DNA from: Apteryx mantelli
Lineage: Eukaryota; Chordata; Aves; Apterygiformes; Apterygidae
Direction: 5' to 3'
Assembly: GCF_036417845.1 (NCBI RefSeq)
Contig: NC_089979.1
Span: forward strand, 2,037,424-2,101,423
Length of the DNA: 64,000 bases
Shown: positions 1 through 11,700 of the stretch, in pieces
Layout: each line of letters starts with the position of its first letter
Position numbering within the stretch: position 1 is the first letter of the stretch
The notes under the pieces: model-generated
Databases searched by the model: none
Seen by the model: the letters and a program-made list of their open reading frames with translations, nothing else
Told to the model about the DNA's origin: nothing
Position numbers and translations under genes: made by a program

Positions 1-59
1 AGCAGACCCCACCAGGTCTGACAGCACACTCGGGGCTGCTTCTTGTCTAGCCTTCTTGC

Positions 60-515
60 CCCATAGCATGACCTCCTTGCTTCATAAAATGATGCCCTTG
101 CCCTATGACCCTCTTGACTCATAGAATGGCCTCCTGCACCATAGCATGACTCCCTTGTCCCATAGCATGACCCTCCTGCCTCATAGCATGGCCCTTTTTC
201 CCCATAGCATGACCTCTTCCTCCATAGGATGACCCTCCTACCCCACAGTATGACTACCTTGATCTACAGCATGGCCCTCCTGCCCCATACCACGGCCCTC
301 TTTCCCCATAGCATGGACCTCTTCCTCATAGCATTGACCTCCTTGCCTCGTAACATGATCCCCTTGCCCCATGACCCTCCTGTGACATAGCATGGTCCCT
401 TTTCCACAGAGCATGGCCTCTTCCTCCATAGGATGCCCGTTCTGCCCAACAGCATGACCATCTTGCCCCATAGCATGCCCCCCTTACCCCATAGCATGAC
501 CCTCCTGCCCTTTCT
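60..515. repeat. Degenerate 21-bp minisatellite
   Basis: About 22 imperfect copies of a unit like CATAGCATGACCCTCCTGCCC, mostly 19-23 bp. Because 21 is a multiple of three, open frames run through the array on both strands, but they show no protein signal. Confidence 0.85.
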
Positions 516-3500
516 TGCCCTAATTGCCCTACTTGCTTGGTGTAGGCCCAGCCTGGCCATGTGGTGCATCCCACAGACCGCAAAAGCCCTGCATGCCTCA
601 GCGAATGGCCTCCTCTGCTGGAGGAGTTTGTGCCAATGCGAGAATTTGCCCATCTTTTGCTGCTGCCATTGCACAGTGACAGACGGAGGCAGCTCCTCAT
701 GTGAGGATGCACACATCGGGGTGACTTTGTATGCTACATCTGGGGTGAAAATTTTTGCAGATCAAACTAAGGAAGGAGGTTTGTGGGAAAGCTACTAGCT
801 TATAAAAGCAGAACCATAACAGGTCCCAGGACAAGGCCTGGGGATAAAGCTAGTGGAGAACCATCATCCTCCCCCATCCTCCTATTGGCTACAGGAGCAA
901 AGACCTATCAGAAACGCTCACAGCCCACAGAAAATAGAGAGGAAGGGGGTGAAGGAGGTCCCCTCTCCATCCCTGCCCTGTGGCCAGACTGGCTCCATCC
1001 TGCTCTGCTGGGCTGAGCTTTCCCTGCTCCCACACAGGATGTCCTTCATCCCGTGTGTGGGGATGTGGGAGATATAGCTTCTTAGGGACTGCATGGGGAC
1101 AGGGTTGTCTCCCAGCCACCGCTTCCAGTCCCAGTGGGAAACAGCTGGGGCCGACAGGCCCTGAGGATGCCCACGGGACTGGCAGGGCCCTGCTCCCAGC
1201 AACTCTCCTTCCCTCCTCTCCTGGTGGCATTTTGCTGACTGGGCAGTTACAAGGAGGGCTCATGGTTAGGCTTCAGCATCGAGGGCGTTGCTAGAGCAAG
1301 AGCTGACTTGGGAGCGAGTGCACGTATTAGTTCACACGCAGTTGGATGCATGGTGGTACGCGCATGGGGACACGAGCAGTTCTGGGGCCTGAGCACCAGC
1401 TCACCATGTCCTTTGCCTGGCAGAGGGCAGATAGCAGGGGTGGTCTTGAGTGACAAGACACTATCCCACCCAGAGCCAGCAGCAACCCTGGCTAAGCTTC
1501 GGGGACCAGGACTCAGCGTGTACCAACTCTGCCCTCTAGTGCGACGCTGCTGGCTCACATCTCCATCGGGAGCTCACCGGTGGCTCCCAAAAACCTGCTG
1601 GTTTCTTCCCTGCATCCCCAGATTCAGCATCTCAACCCGAAGCACAGCTGCTGTCGCACTGGGCCTTAATCCACCAGCAGGTTCATCCCTCGCCTCTCCC
1701 CGGACACCTCCCTCTCTGCCAGGTCAGGGTGCTCTACCCCAGCACATCGCACGGCAACGCTTGGCTCTGTTTCTTCCATCCTTCCCACCGCGGACCTTGC
1801 AGGATGGCTGCTTATGCCCTGCTTGGCAATGCACTGGCCTCCAAAGCACCCCAGGGACACACTTAGTCGCCCTTGGGTGACAGAGTGGGAACAGGGGTGC
1901 TGGAGGGGGTGCAGGAGGGGGTGCCAGCCTCCCTAGGCAAACGCTGGGTGCTGATGCTGCGATAACTGGGTGCTTCGGACAGGGTGCTGCTGCCCTCCAG
2001 TGGGCTTAGGCTAGAAGGAGGGTGGCACCGGGCGCCCTGCTCCGTGCCAGAGGCAGGAGAGCAGGATGCACAAGGCAGTCCCACACACGGGGGCTCAAGA
2101 AAGCCCGAGGGAATATGTGGGTCTGAGCCCAGCAAAGCACAGCCCACATCACAAGGCGGCAGAGGATAAAATGCAACAGAGCAGCAGGAGATGACGGGCA
2201 GTGCCGCATGTTTTTCCCCCCCTCTCGTGCAGAAAGAGGGCAAGGGGAGGCATTTCATGCCTGAGCGGGAAGGAGATGGCTGATGGTCCAGGGCAAGATG
2301 GGGACGCGCATGCAGAGAGGAGGAATAGTCACACGTTACCCCCAATGCTCTTCAGTTGCATGGACTAAAGTACAGAGACGACCACCAGCGTAGCCAAAGA
2401 AGGATGAAACCTTGCACAGGAGCAGAGGAGGAGGGACCAAGCGGGCACAGCTTCACTCAGGCGGGAGGAAGCCCACTCTGCCCCAATCTCTCCCTGAGCA
2501 GACCCCATCGACCTGTTCACAGCCTGGATCAGTTTGCACATAGCGTTGCAGCCAAGCTCCCAAAGCAGATCAGTGATGGACAGAGAAGAGGCACCTCTGT
2601 TCCCAGCTGTCAAACCTCTCCTCCTGCTACCCTGCTTCCCCTCCTACTTCAGCTCCAGTTTTAAGTAGGGGAAAAAGCCCCATTTCCAAGTCCCGAACTT
2701 TGAAAGCATTGCACTGAAACACTCACCACCAGCTTGCTCCCTAGCTCTGCCTCGGAGCATCCCAGGTCCTGCTTCCCAGGTCCTGGACACCCTCGCCCTC
2801 TTCACCTAGCGCTTTACACTGAGCAGGGCAGCCCTGCCCGCTCAACACAGCTGAAAGGACACCCTTCACAACACTGTCCTGCTTCGCTCGCCGTTGCCAC
2901 TCCTACCCCTGTTAGCTTTCTCCAGCCAGGGCAGATCAAGACTGGTCCTGCTGAAGTGCCTGTACATGTGGCAGCAGGCACATTAATTCGCTGGCGGAGG
3001 ACGGCTCCAGCAGAGCCGTTATGGCTTATGGAGTCAATGAGCCGTGAAGCGAGGGGACGGGAGCGCTGCCGTGGCACAGCGCAGCGGAGCAGCCCCCGTC
3101 ACCGCACGGAGATGCGCCCATGACACATGTCAGGTCCTTGCCCTCTTCTATTGAGCCAGCCCTTGTGTACTCAGCGGAGAGGGTGTATCTATTGGCAGGG
3201 AGGCTATTATCAAGCATGAGGCTCTTAAAGGAGGAAAATCCCATTTCAAAGCTAGGAAAATCTGAGAACTGAACCCCTGTGGGGTTTGATGGGTTCTCCC
3301 TGATGTGGTTTTCAAGACGGTGGCCACCATTTTCTGTCTCAAGGACACTGGAAATCGGGCAGTTACAAGGTAGAAGAAAAAACTCCTGTGCTCTTCCTTT
3401 GGCTTGACTCACTCTGAGGGATGTACCCTCTGGTACTACCAATGAAGAGCCCTCTTTGCACCTCTCTGGTCATAAGCTGTTCCCAGGAGCCACATTAGGC

Positions 3501-5489
3501 AGGGCTCACATCCTCATGTTGGAGATGGGATGCCCAGATGGAGAAGTGTTGCACTAGGACATGTCAAACTCGCTCCAGGCCAGCCTGTGCAGGACCTCGT
3601 AGGAGGCGGTAGCACCAGGGGATTCACCTGGCTCTTGCATCCACATGGCTCCCTCCTGGGTGCCGCAAGAGAAGAGCATATTGCCTTGCAGCCTCGGCTT
3701 TTAAGTCCACTCAGAGCCCCTCTTCCTGGGGACAGAGGTTGGAGAGACCTCAAGTTCACCATTACTGTAAAAGCATTTTGCAATGGCTCTTCCTCTCTCT
3801 CTGCCCATGCTGCCTTCCCCTGGCTCCTACAGGACACCCTCCAACTCCTTGTCCAGATGGAGATGATGAGCATGGAGTGACCCAGCTCCCTAGATGGAAA
3901 CTAGTTTGCTGCTCCTTTGAATGGTCTGCGCTGGGCTAGGAAAAGGAAGGCAAGGAGAAGCTCCCGGTATGCCAAGGTGCCCTGCAAACAGGGAATGCCA
4001 CAGCTTGGTTAGCTCCAAGTGAGTCAACGTACTCCAAGAGCTCCTACGGCCCCTTTGGAGAGAGAGAGGCTGGAGTATCTAAACCTCGTTTCTGTGGAAG
4101 GGGACAAGTCTCCCCCGAGGAGCCAGGGGGACAGTTTGCAGTTGCATGGACAGGACCAAAGCAAGCACACACTGGTGTGGACACCCATGCCTGCTCAAGA
4201 CCCATCAGGCTGGCTGGGCTAGCAAGTCTACCTTGGTAAAGGAGGGACTGCGGTATTTTGCCTTGAGCAGGCTCCTTGTGAGAGGGCATGAATTGGCATC
4301 TGGAGCCTCATCGGCCTTTTAGCCCTTCTCCTCACAGTGGGGAAGAGGAAGCACCAGGCCCTTGCTGATGGAGCACGTCTCATCCCTTCCTCTGTCATCA
4401 GAGGGGGAGGCAACCCTGGCTTTGGAGTCATGCGTTTCCCACATCCACTGAACGTAGGTGGGAAAGGGATCTACTGCAGCAGATTACTGTGGGTGGCTCT
4501 AAAAATCTGAGAGTATTTCAAGGTTTAAGAAGCCGGCAAGGTTTCGGGGTTGGTACTGGGCACAGAAGGTGCGGCTGTGGGAGAAGAAATTGCTAAAAAA
4601 GTTTGCTTGACCCTGAAGGAACTGCAAATTTGACCAAAGCCTGACTAGCTTTTGTGGTTAGATTCACAATACCGGAAGAGGCTGCCCACCACCCTTTTAC
4701 ACATTAATCCAATATTTAAAGCTCTGACCTTAGTTCACTCCCATCCACCTGTGACTCCCAAAAGAGCAGTTATTCTGTCCTTTTACCTCACGTAGGGTGC
4801 ACTGGGGGGCATGTTCACTAAGCGAGGGACTCGTCTGGCTGCCGGGACCCAGGGGTCCAGCCCTACAGCTCCCCTCCAGAGAGGTTGAGCTGCCCTCCTG
4901 GGATGGCAGGGAGGTGCGGTCCAGCAAAACACAGACACCTGAGGGAAACTGGGGTGCGTTGGGGATCCCAAACCAGGGGTTTGCTGTTTACCAGCTTACC
5001 AGAGAGGCAAATCGGCTCCTCCAGCGTGAGTGATGCCTTAGGTGCCACCAAAGAGCTCTTCTGACAACACAGTGGAAGCATGATCAAAACACTTTCCTGA
5101 ATGGTTTTCTTTTTCCAGGAGAAATGTCCCCAGCTCCAGCCCTCAGATATCCAGTCCGAGCCCTGCTCCCCACCTCCTGCATTAATTCCATAAAACATTT
5201 AGTGCGACCTAGCCACTAGCTCCCATTACAGAGATAGAGACGACAGCTCCCTGAGGGCTGTAGGACTAACAAAACTCATCTGCTGATCTGGATGTTTAGG
5301 AGCTCAGTTTGCCTTTGATCTTCGGCTTGTTCAGAGCAGACCATACTAGATTCAAATCATCTCTCTCAACCTTGACAGCTCTGGATCTATGTAAAACTGA
5401 CCCATTTGCAAGCCCAGCCTGGGGCTTGGTCCCACACCATGGCTGGTGCACCCTGTTCTCCTACAGTTAGCAACAGAGAGATACACTAC
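516..5489. other. Intergenic, nothing recognised
   Basis: Several open frames of 60-190 codons occur on both strands, but none has family motifs, plausible splice partners or codon bias. In human the gene beyond the RHPN1 3' end is MAFA. No MAFA coding sequence is visible here, so it would lie to the left of the window. Confidence 0.5.
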
Positions 5490-5512
5490 AAAGTGTTTTC
5501 AAATCAGTGCTT

Positions 5513-5518
5513 TTTAAT
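5513..5518 (-). terminator. RHPN1: Candidate poly(A) signal ATTAAA, distal
   Basis: The common variant hexamer on the minus strand. It is followed within about 40 nt by a GT/T-rich element, the layout of a vertebrate cleavage site. It would give a 3' UTR of about 3.1 kb. Confidence 0.35.
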
Positions 5519-7303
5519 CCATAAATGGTGAAATTCCACATACAAGTTAAAAAAAAACAAACAAACCACTGGTGTTAGGAAAATATCCAATTCGCATAAA
5601 GCACAACCCCTCTGACAACGCAAATGTAGGAATTTGGTGATACGGGTGGAAATGCAATGCACAGGCACATTGCTTGCTCTCGTGCACTTTTCTTTTAAAT
5701 AAACGAATCTCTGGCTCAAAGAGCTGTGTTTTGGCAGCACACACAACACACCTAGGACCTCCAGAGTTTCTACCAAGATACGTTAATGGCAAGCCTGCTT
5801 TATAGGTAAACCTACATCATTTCTTACCACTCCAGTGCCAAACAGCCGGCAAGATTACACAGAAAATCTGATGGTACCAGATGGCCTCATGCTCAAAGCC
5901 AGACCTGTAATCCTGTCTGACAACGTCTAGCTCTCAGTCACTGCAGAGGAAGCTGCAGAAAATGACAATTATGAAGGGCTCCTCCATGGGGGAAAATCCC
6001 TTCCTTCAGCCAGGGGAGGGTCAGCTCATGCCCAGGAGCCTGGGGGTTCATCACCAAAACACAGGGCACCCCAGATCTTACAACCATACACGAAGACAAG
6101 AGCAAAGAGTGCAAATCTCGGTCCATCTGCAGAGCTTGCTGAAACTATGAGAGGCAGGGCAGGATATGCTGCATGAACAGAGATCTGTCAGTAACTAATG
6201 TGCTTTGGATATAATACCTTCTAGAACTAGAAATCTTCCTTTCATTTTCCATAAATCAAAACAGGACCAAAAGGTTGGCACATCAGCACTGAGCTACCTA
6301 GAACAAATCAAGGTACAATCCAAAGGGAAGCTAACGTGAAGATATCCCACTGCCAGCCTCAAGGGACCTGTGTGTTCAGTTAATTTCTTTAAACTATGGT
6401 TACAAATTTGTCACAACTTAAAAAGTACAAAAATACAATTGAATCTCTGAAGGGTATTTTATACCTACCAAGATCATCCAAGCACTCAAGATTAGACAGC
6501 TCCTTAGCCTTCAGAAAAATAGTGCACAACGCAGAAACGGAATTGAGAAAATTTTGCCAATATATCTAGTGTATATTCTGAGTCTTCCAGCATTTCCAGT
6601 ACAATTACCAAGATGCATGCATCCATCAGCCCAGCTCTGTTATGAATGCTGACAGCACAATGTTAGGGTATTAGCAACGTGTGCAAGATCCAATACTAGC
6701 ACAAATTTAGTAGTTTAATAATCTGGAGGAGCTATCTTCCTGGAATTTTAATCTCATACCAAGAAAGAAACAAGGCTCTTAGCTATTAATCTACTCACAT
6801 ATTTAGGGCAATCCACCTCTACTGATTAAAAAAGCAAGACAACAAGTACATAGTAAGTCTTTCCCTTTTCCTCCAGAGAAGCAGGCTACGCAGTCAGGCT
6901 GTATTTGCTGGGCAAACCTGTGTGCCCATTAAAAAAAAATATGCACAAGCCCCAGTTCAGCACAGCGTGAGCATATGCTCAAGTTTATATCAGCTCTAGC
7001 TTACCAGCTTTGCTAAACTGTGACCCAACCGCATGCTTCTTGTGAACTCAGAGGAATACGCAGACCAAAATCTGCCTCCCTGCTGATGACTTGCAGTGAC
7101 AGAGGTCTGACATGCTGCCAGCTCTGCTGGTGGGGATGTGGCCAACCCCATCCGAGCTTTAACCCAGTCAGCTGGGACACTGCTAACCCGCCTTGCTGCC
7201 TAACTGCCTGGTTAAGCGCTCAGGCCCTCCAGGGCTTCGGGTGTCTGCACTGAACTCCACGATACCATCACCGCATGTCATCGGTACCTGAGCTATCCCC
7301 ACG

Positions 7304-7309
7304 TTTATT
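7304..7309 (-). terminator. RHPN1: Candidate poly(A) signal AATAAA, proximal
   Basis: Canonical hexamer on the minus strand, about 1.27 kb past the RHPN1 stop, with GT-rich sequence downstream. It would give a short 3' UTR. Confidence 0.35.
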
Positions 7310-8582
7310 CCTCTCCCAATAAATGGGAATCGAACATAATCTGAGTGCAGGCTGCAAGCTCTGGTCGGATAGCTTGGCCAGCAGGAGGTTTTGTTAATCC
7401 ATTGGTTCAGGGCTTGCAATACTGAAAACCCTAAAGCTTTCCGGTACTGGGGTGTTAGGTACATCTCCCTTCACTCTGCAATCACATGGAGATTGTCATG
7501 TCAATATAAACTAGAAAGAGTGAATACACACACAGCTGTTCTGCTCCTTAGAAAAATCACCTAGGACAGTAGGAACCGCCCTCCCTTCACATTCACATGG
7601 GGGCAAATTTGCCATCTCGATCCACCTACTCTGCTCTACGTAACAGCCAGCCCTGCAGGCTTAGCGGGACAGAAGTCTCTTAGTTACAGTGAGATGCATG
7701 CACATGAATTGAGACTGTGCTGGGAGACCGGCTCATAAGTCAGCTGGCTTAAATTTACTCAGTTCCGACTCCCATGAGCATTTCTTGACCCGAATGCTTT
7801 TCTCCACAACCTCAGTATTCACGGGTTGGACGCTTTTAAAACAGCAAGGTTCAATTTCTCCCCCAAAGAGCTGCAAAGCGTTCACGGAGAAGCCCTGCAA
7901 CCTGCAGACTCCCCAGGCCAGCCTGTCCAAGCCTGCTGGGCTGCACGGCTGCCCCGGGGGTTGAAAACCCTCACACCACCCAGTGGCTTGCTCACAGTAG
8001 ATCCAAACACCTCCCTCTCAGTCTGACAGAGATGCTGGGCTGGAGTTGCTGCATGACTTGCCTACACCAGCAGCTCCTGGTGAGCAGCATCAATGGTGTT
8101 GTCTTCTACATTGCAGATAAAGCCTAAGAGACACTAAAGAAGGTTACAGCTTTTGCTTTAATGGCTGGGCTTGGTTTGGCTGCTCCTTGCACTAAGCAGA
8201 AGACACAAACCAGTCCCTGCTTTATACCAAAGTACAGGTCCCTCGTCCCCTTAAGAGAAAAAAAAATAATAAATCAGAGTTTCCCAGTACTGTTTAGCTG
8301 AGGACCACTTATGCAGGAGCTGGGAGATGGAGGAGTCCAATGTTCAGTAGTGACAGGGGCTGTGTGTCACTCTTCTCTCTGAGGAGAATCCAACCAGCGG
8401 CATGTCCCCAGACGGGTCCAGCATTGGAAGCCAGGCCTCCTCCGAACGAGAGGAGCATCTTGCTGCAATGACACCAGTGCACCCCAAACAGACTGCCTGT
8501 GCTACTGAGGGTCTGCCATTGCTAGGATTCAGTGTCAGCCAGGCCCAGAGTTTGAAGAACATGACCTAGACAGGTGGCTGTC

Positions 8583-8777
8583 TCAGTACATGGCCTCGTT
8601 GTCTCCCACCGCGGTGAAGGGGACGCTGTAAGTGCTGTTCTTGCTCCGTTTGCTCTTCTTATTCCAGACCAGCAGTGTGCTGGCGCTCTTGCTGTTCATT
8701 AGACTTTTCCGGCTGTTCTCCTTGTTGTTCTTCAGCAGCCCACCTCCCGAAGACATGACCGCTGCCTTCTTGTCTGC
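8583..8777 (-). CDS. RHPN1: RHPN1 exon 15, C-terminal tail and stop
   Basis: Codes for 64 residues, then TGA at 8583-8585. The tail is basic and Ser/Asn-rich: [36 protein letters not shown], and a final EAMY. The acceptor is TGACAG. The KSASTL segment and terminal Tyr recall the rhophilin-2 tail more than the diverged human rhophilin-1 tail. Confidence 0.88.
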   Translation of the reverse strand, partial: ADKKAAVMSSGGGLLKNNKENSRKSLMNSKSASTLLVWNKKSKRSKNSTYSVPFTAVGDNEAMY

Positions 8778-11700
8778 CTGTCAGTAGAGGGAACAGAGAC
8801 CAGCGTGAGGTCTGACGGCAAAGACGGAACCCACATGAATGGTCTCAGCCGCTCAAGCGGTTCCTTTCTATAGCATTTCTGCTGGTTCCTTGCATTTGAA
8901 TATTTTCCTGTATAACAGGAATTCCTCACGTGGCCAGAGAGCAAAATGCTGGGGTCTGGGAGCCTAAAGACGCAGCCGAAATCAGAGTGGTACCAAGCCA
9001 GGGCGAGGACGAGAACTCAAAATGTTCGGCTTCAGCTATCAAGTGCAATCCACAGCCATCACCTCTGGTGTTGTGATGCTTTAGCTCCCTGACACACGCT
9101 AGTACAAGCCACGGGCACATAGCCTGAGGAGCCTCCATCTCAGGCAGAACAGGTCTCATTTAAAGCCTCTCTGCTGCACTGGTAGGAAAAGGAAAAGGAA
9201 GCTTATGCAGCAAAAGGAAGCTACTACTCCTCATTGCCCTGCCACCTCCACCCTTTACAGACCAGTAGGGAACCCCTGTCCTCCAAAAAGCAGCTGCTAG
9301 GTCAGCTTGCTTCGGTGACTATTCTGAGGCTAAGAGCGAAGATAGATGGTCCTCCTCCTCCGGAAGCAGCTACCGGTGCTTTATATTTGCCAGGCCAGCT
9401 GTAAACAAACCTGCCATGCAGGAGACAAAGCAGAGCCTCGTTTTAAGCAGACTGCAGCAAATTTCTCCCCAAAGCTGCAGTTTCCTACCTAAGGATTTCG
9501 CCAAGCTTTGCTTGCAGAACGCCCTCATGACTTACGGCTTTCTGCCCCTCTGAGCCCTGCAGCGTTATCACACCGATCTCCACTCCCTCTGCCCCAGTGC
9601 TCTTCAGCAGCTGCACCACTTCGGCGTGCTTGGACCACCTGCAATCCTTGCCGTTCACTGAGATGATGTAGTCCCCTTCCTTCAGCCCAGCTTCCTGCAA
9701 GGGAATGGAGAAGGTGCACACGTTTGAGCTGCAGCGTGAGACTGCTTGGTTTTTCATCCTAGAGATTTTACATTTGTTTTGCAGTATGCTTGTGAAGGGG
9801 GGATGCTCTATAGACCATGGATCTGTTTTGTAGCTGCCAGCAATGGCTGTGCTTGACATCCAACATGCAACGAAGGCACAGCACCACGACAAGAGCAGCC
9901 TTACAAAACGCACATCCAACTCCGACCCGCCTACTGCCAGAGGAAAAAACATGACATGTCTCCGGAAAAATCACTACCTGCAAGCCTTGACCCTCAGGAA
10001 AACAGAGCAGGCCTAGCAAGGTCCTACGCGCATGCTTTGCATGTTAGGCTTCAACAAGGCGCTTTACAAGCTTAAACCAAAGCACGCGCCAGCCTGGGGC
10101 TGTGGGGCCAGTCCAGCTCGGTGGAAAGACTCCAGGGTGGATTTCCACTGCAAATCTAGATGCACGCATTTCAGTTCCTCCACATGCACTGAGCTCCTGA
10201 TATAGGCCCTGGAGACGTAGCTGATACCATTAGTAGAGCTTGGAGAGACTCAGCATGGCAGTCAGGACACGCAGGGCCAGCTGTAAGGGAGGTTTAGAAA
10301 CTTGTACACACCTGGACACCCACATTTCAGTATCTTTATCTGGAGTCAAAGCCCACTCCAGAATTTTCAGAGATGATCTCTGTATCAGACTTGCCATCTT
10401 GTTCCATCCACTCTCATTTCCCAAAACGGGGGACAGGGGAGCTGGGTGCTTGCCAAAGAAAAGAGGCTCCCAGCAGTTAGAAACTGAGCTAACCTCCGTA
10501 TTTTTCCTTAGTTATCTCCTCAAAACCACAGCTCAACTCTTTTGGAAGAGCCCATCTGCAAGGCTCAGGCAGAGATCCGGCAGGGTTAAGTCTCCACCTA
10601 AACAGACCGGTGTCGTTGCCAAGTTATACAGCTTAATGTTAAGCGCTAAAACTGCCAGGCAGCCCTCAAGGCAACCCCAGGCAACCCCACCTCCAGCATC
10701 CCTGGCAGGGGGAAAGCCATGGGCAGCAAGCGCATGGGCTACTCACAGCAGCACAGCCCCCGGGGATGACACCAGCAATGAGGACGGGAGAGTCTCCTCG
10801 CAGCGTGAATCCAAAGCCGTTTTCACCTCTCACCAGGTGGACTCTTCGCACAGGGTACCACTTGTTTTTGGCTGAGAAAACTGAGAGGGGCCCCTAGGGC
10901 AAAGCAGAAACAGTGAAAACACCTTTCAGTGCAAGAGCAACTCTCTGGGGACCCTGTGCTGCAACTCTACAAAACACCGGCTGACGGTGAGGAGGGAGAG
11001 CAAAAAATCCTATCTTTTGTATTTTGTTGACTGCCCGGTGTTTCAGCCTGCCTGCATGTCAAAAAAGCAGCAGATTTATGCACTGTAAGGCTAGAGGAGT
11101 TAAAAGCACTTGTTAGACTGGCTGTGCATGAAGCAACACAGACTTATGTGGGTTGGAAAGGGTCTCCGGAGGTCTCTGGTCCAACCCTCTGCTCAGAGCA
11201 GGGCCAACGTAGATCAGGACATCCTCCCACACTACAAGGAAGGAGAAAGAGGTCTCACCATCAAGATCAGGGAAGTGGGCTCAGTTTAAATATTACAGTC
11301 CTGGACCAAACAACTCAAAGCTCCAGCATATAAAGCTGGCTCATTAATTCCCCCCCTTTAAGGAAATAAAACCCATCATCAAAGGAGGGACGGGGGTTGA
11401 GGTTTTCACTGCAGCCTGGCTCTGGGGGAGGCAGCCAGCCAGGGGTGGACTGCAGCAGGATAGATCACCTCTTCAGGATTAGACCCCTGCAAAACTCCTT
11501 CACAGGAGCAGGGTCTGGCTGCCTGCCCTCCACTCAGGTTGTTCAAAAATAGCGATGCTGGTTATGTCCTGCTAGACCAACCTCTTCCCAGGGTGCTACA
11601 CATCACTTGGGACATCTGCACACAGCGGTGGGGATACTGTGCTGAGGAAGGGGGACAGCAGAGGCAGACCCCCCAACAGTGTCCAGGGCAGCTGCTAAGC

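Larger units (their letters stand above)
5490..8582 (-). other. RHPN1: Probable RHPN1 3' UTR
   Basis: Follows the stop codon with no coding signal and becomes AT-rich and CpG-poor below about 6.9 kb, as long 3' UTRs often do. Two possible ends are visible on the minus strand: AATAAA at 7304-7309, and ATTAAA at 5513-5518 followed by a GT-rich stretch. The true length needs RNA 3'-end reads. Confidence 0.4.

Noticed and set aside
1308-1880. 190-codon plus-strand frame
   Set aside because: Low-complexity Pro/Ser/Leu sequence, no motif, no nearby splice partners.
10240-10875. 211-codon plus-strand frame overlapping RHPN1 exon 13
   Set aside because: Antisense shadow of the PDZ exon plus intron, with no domain of its own.
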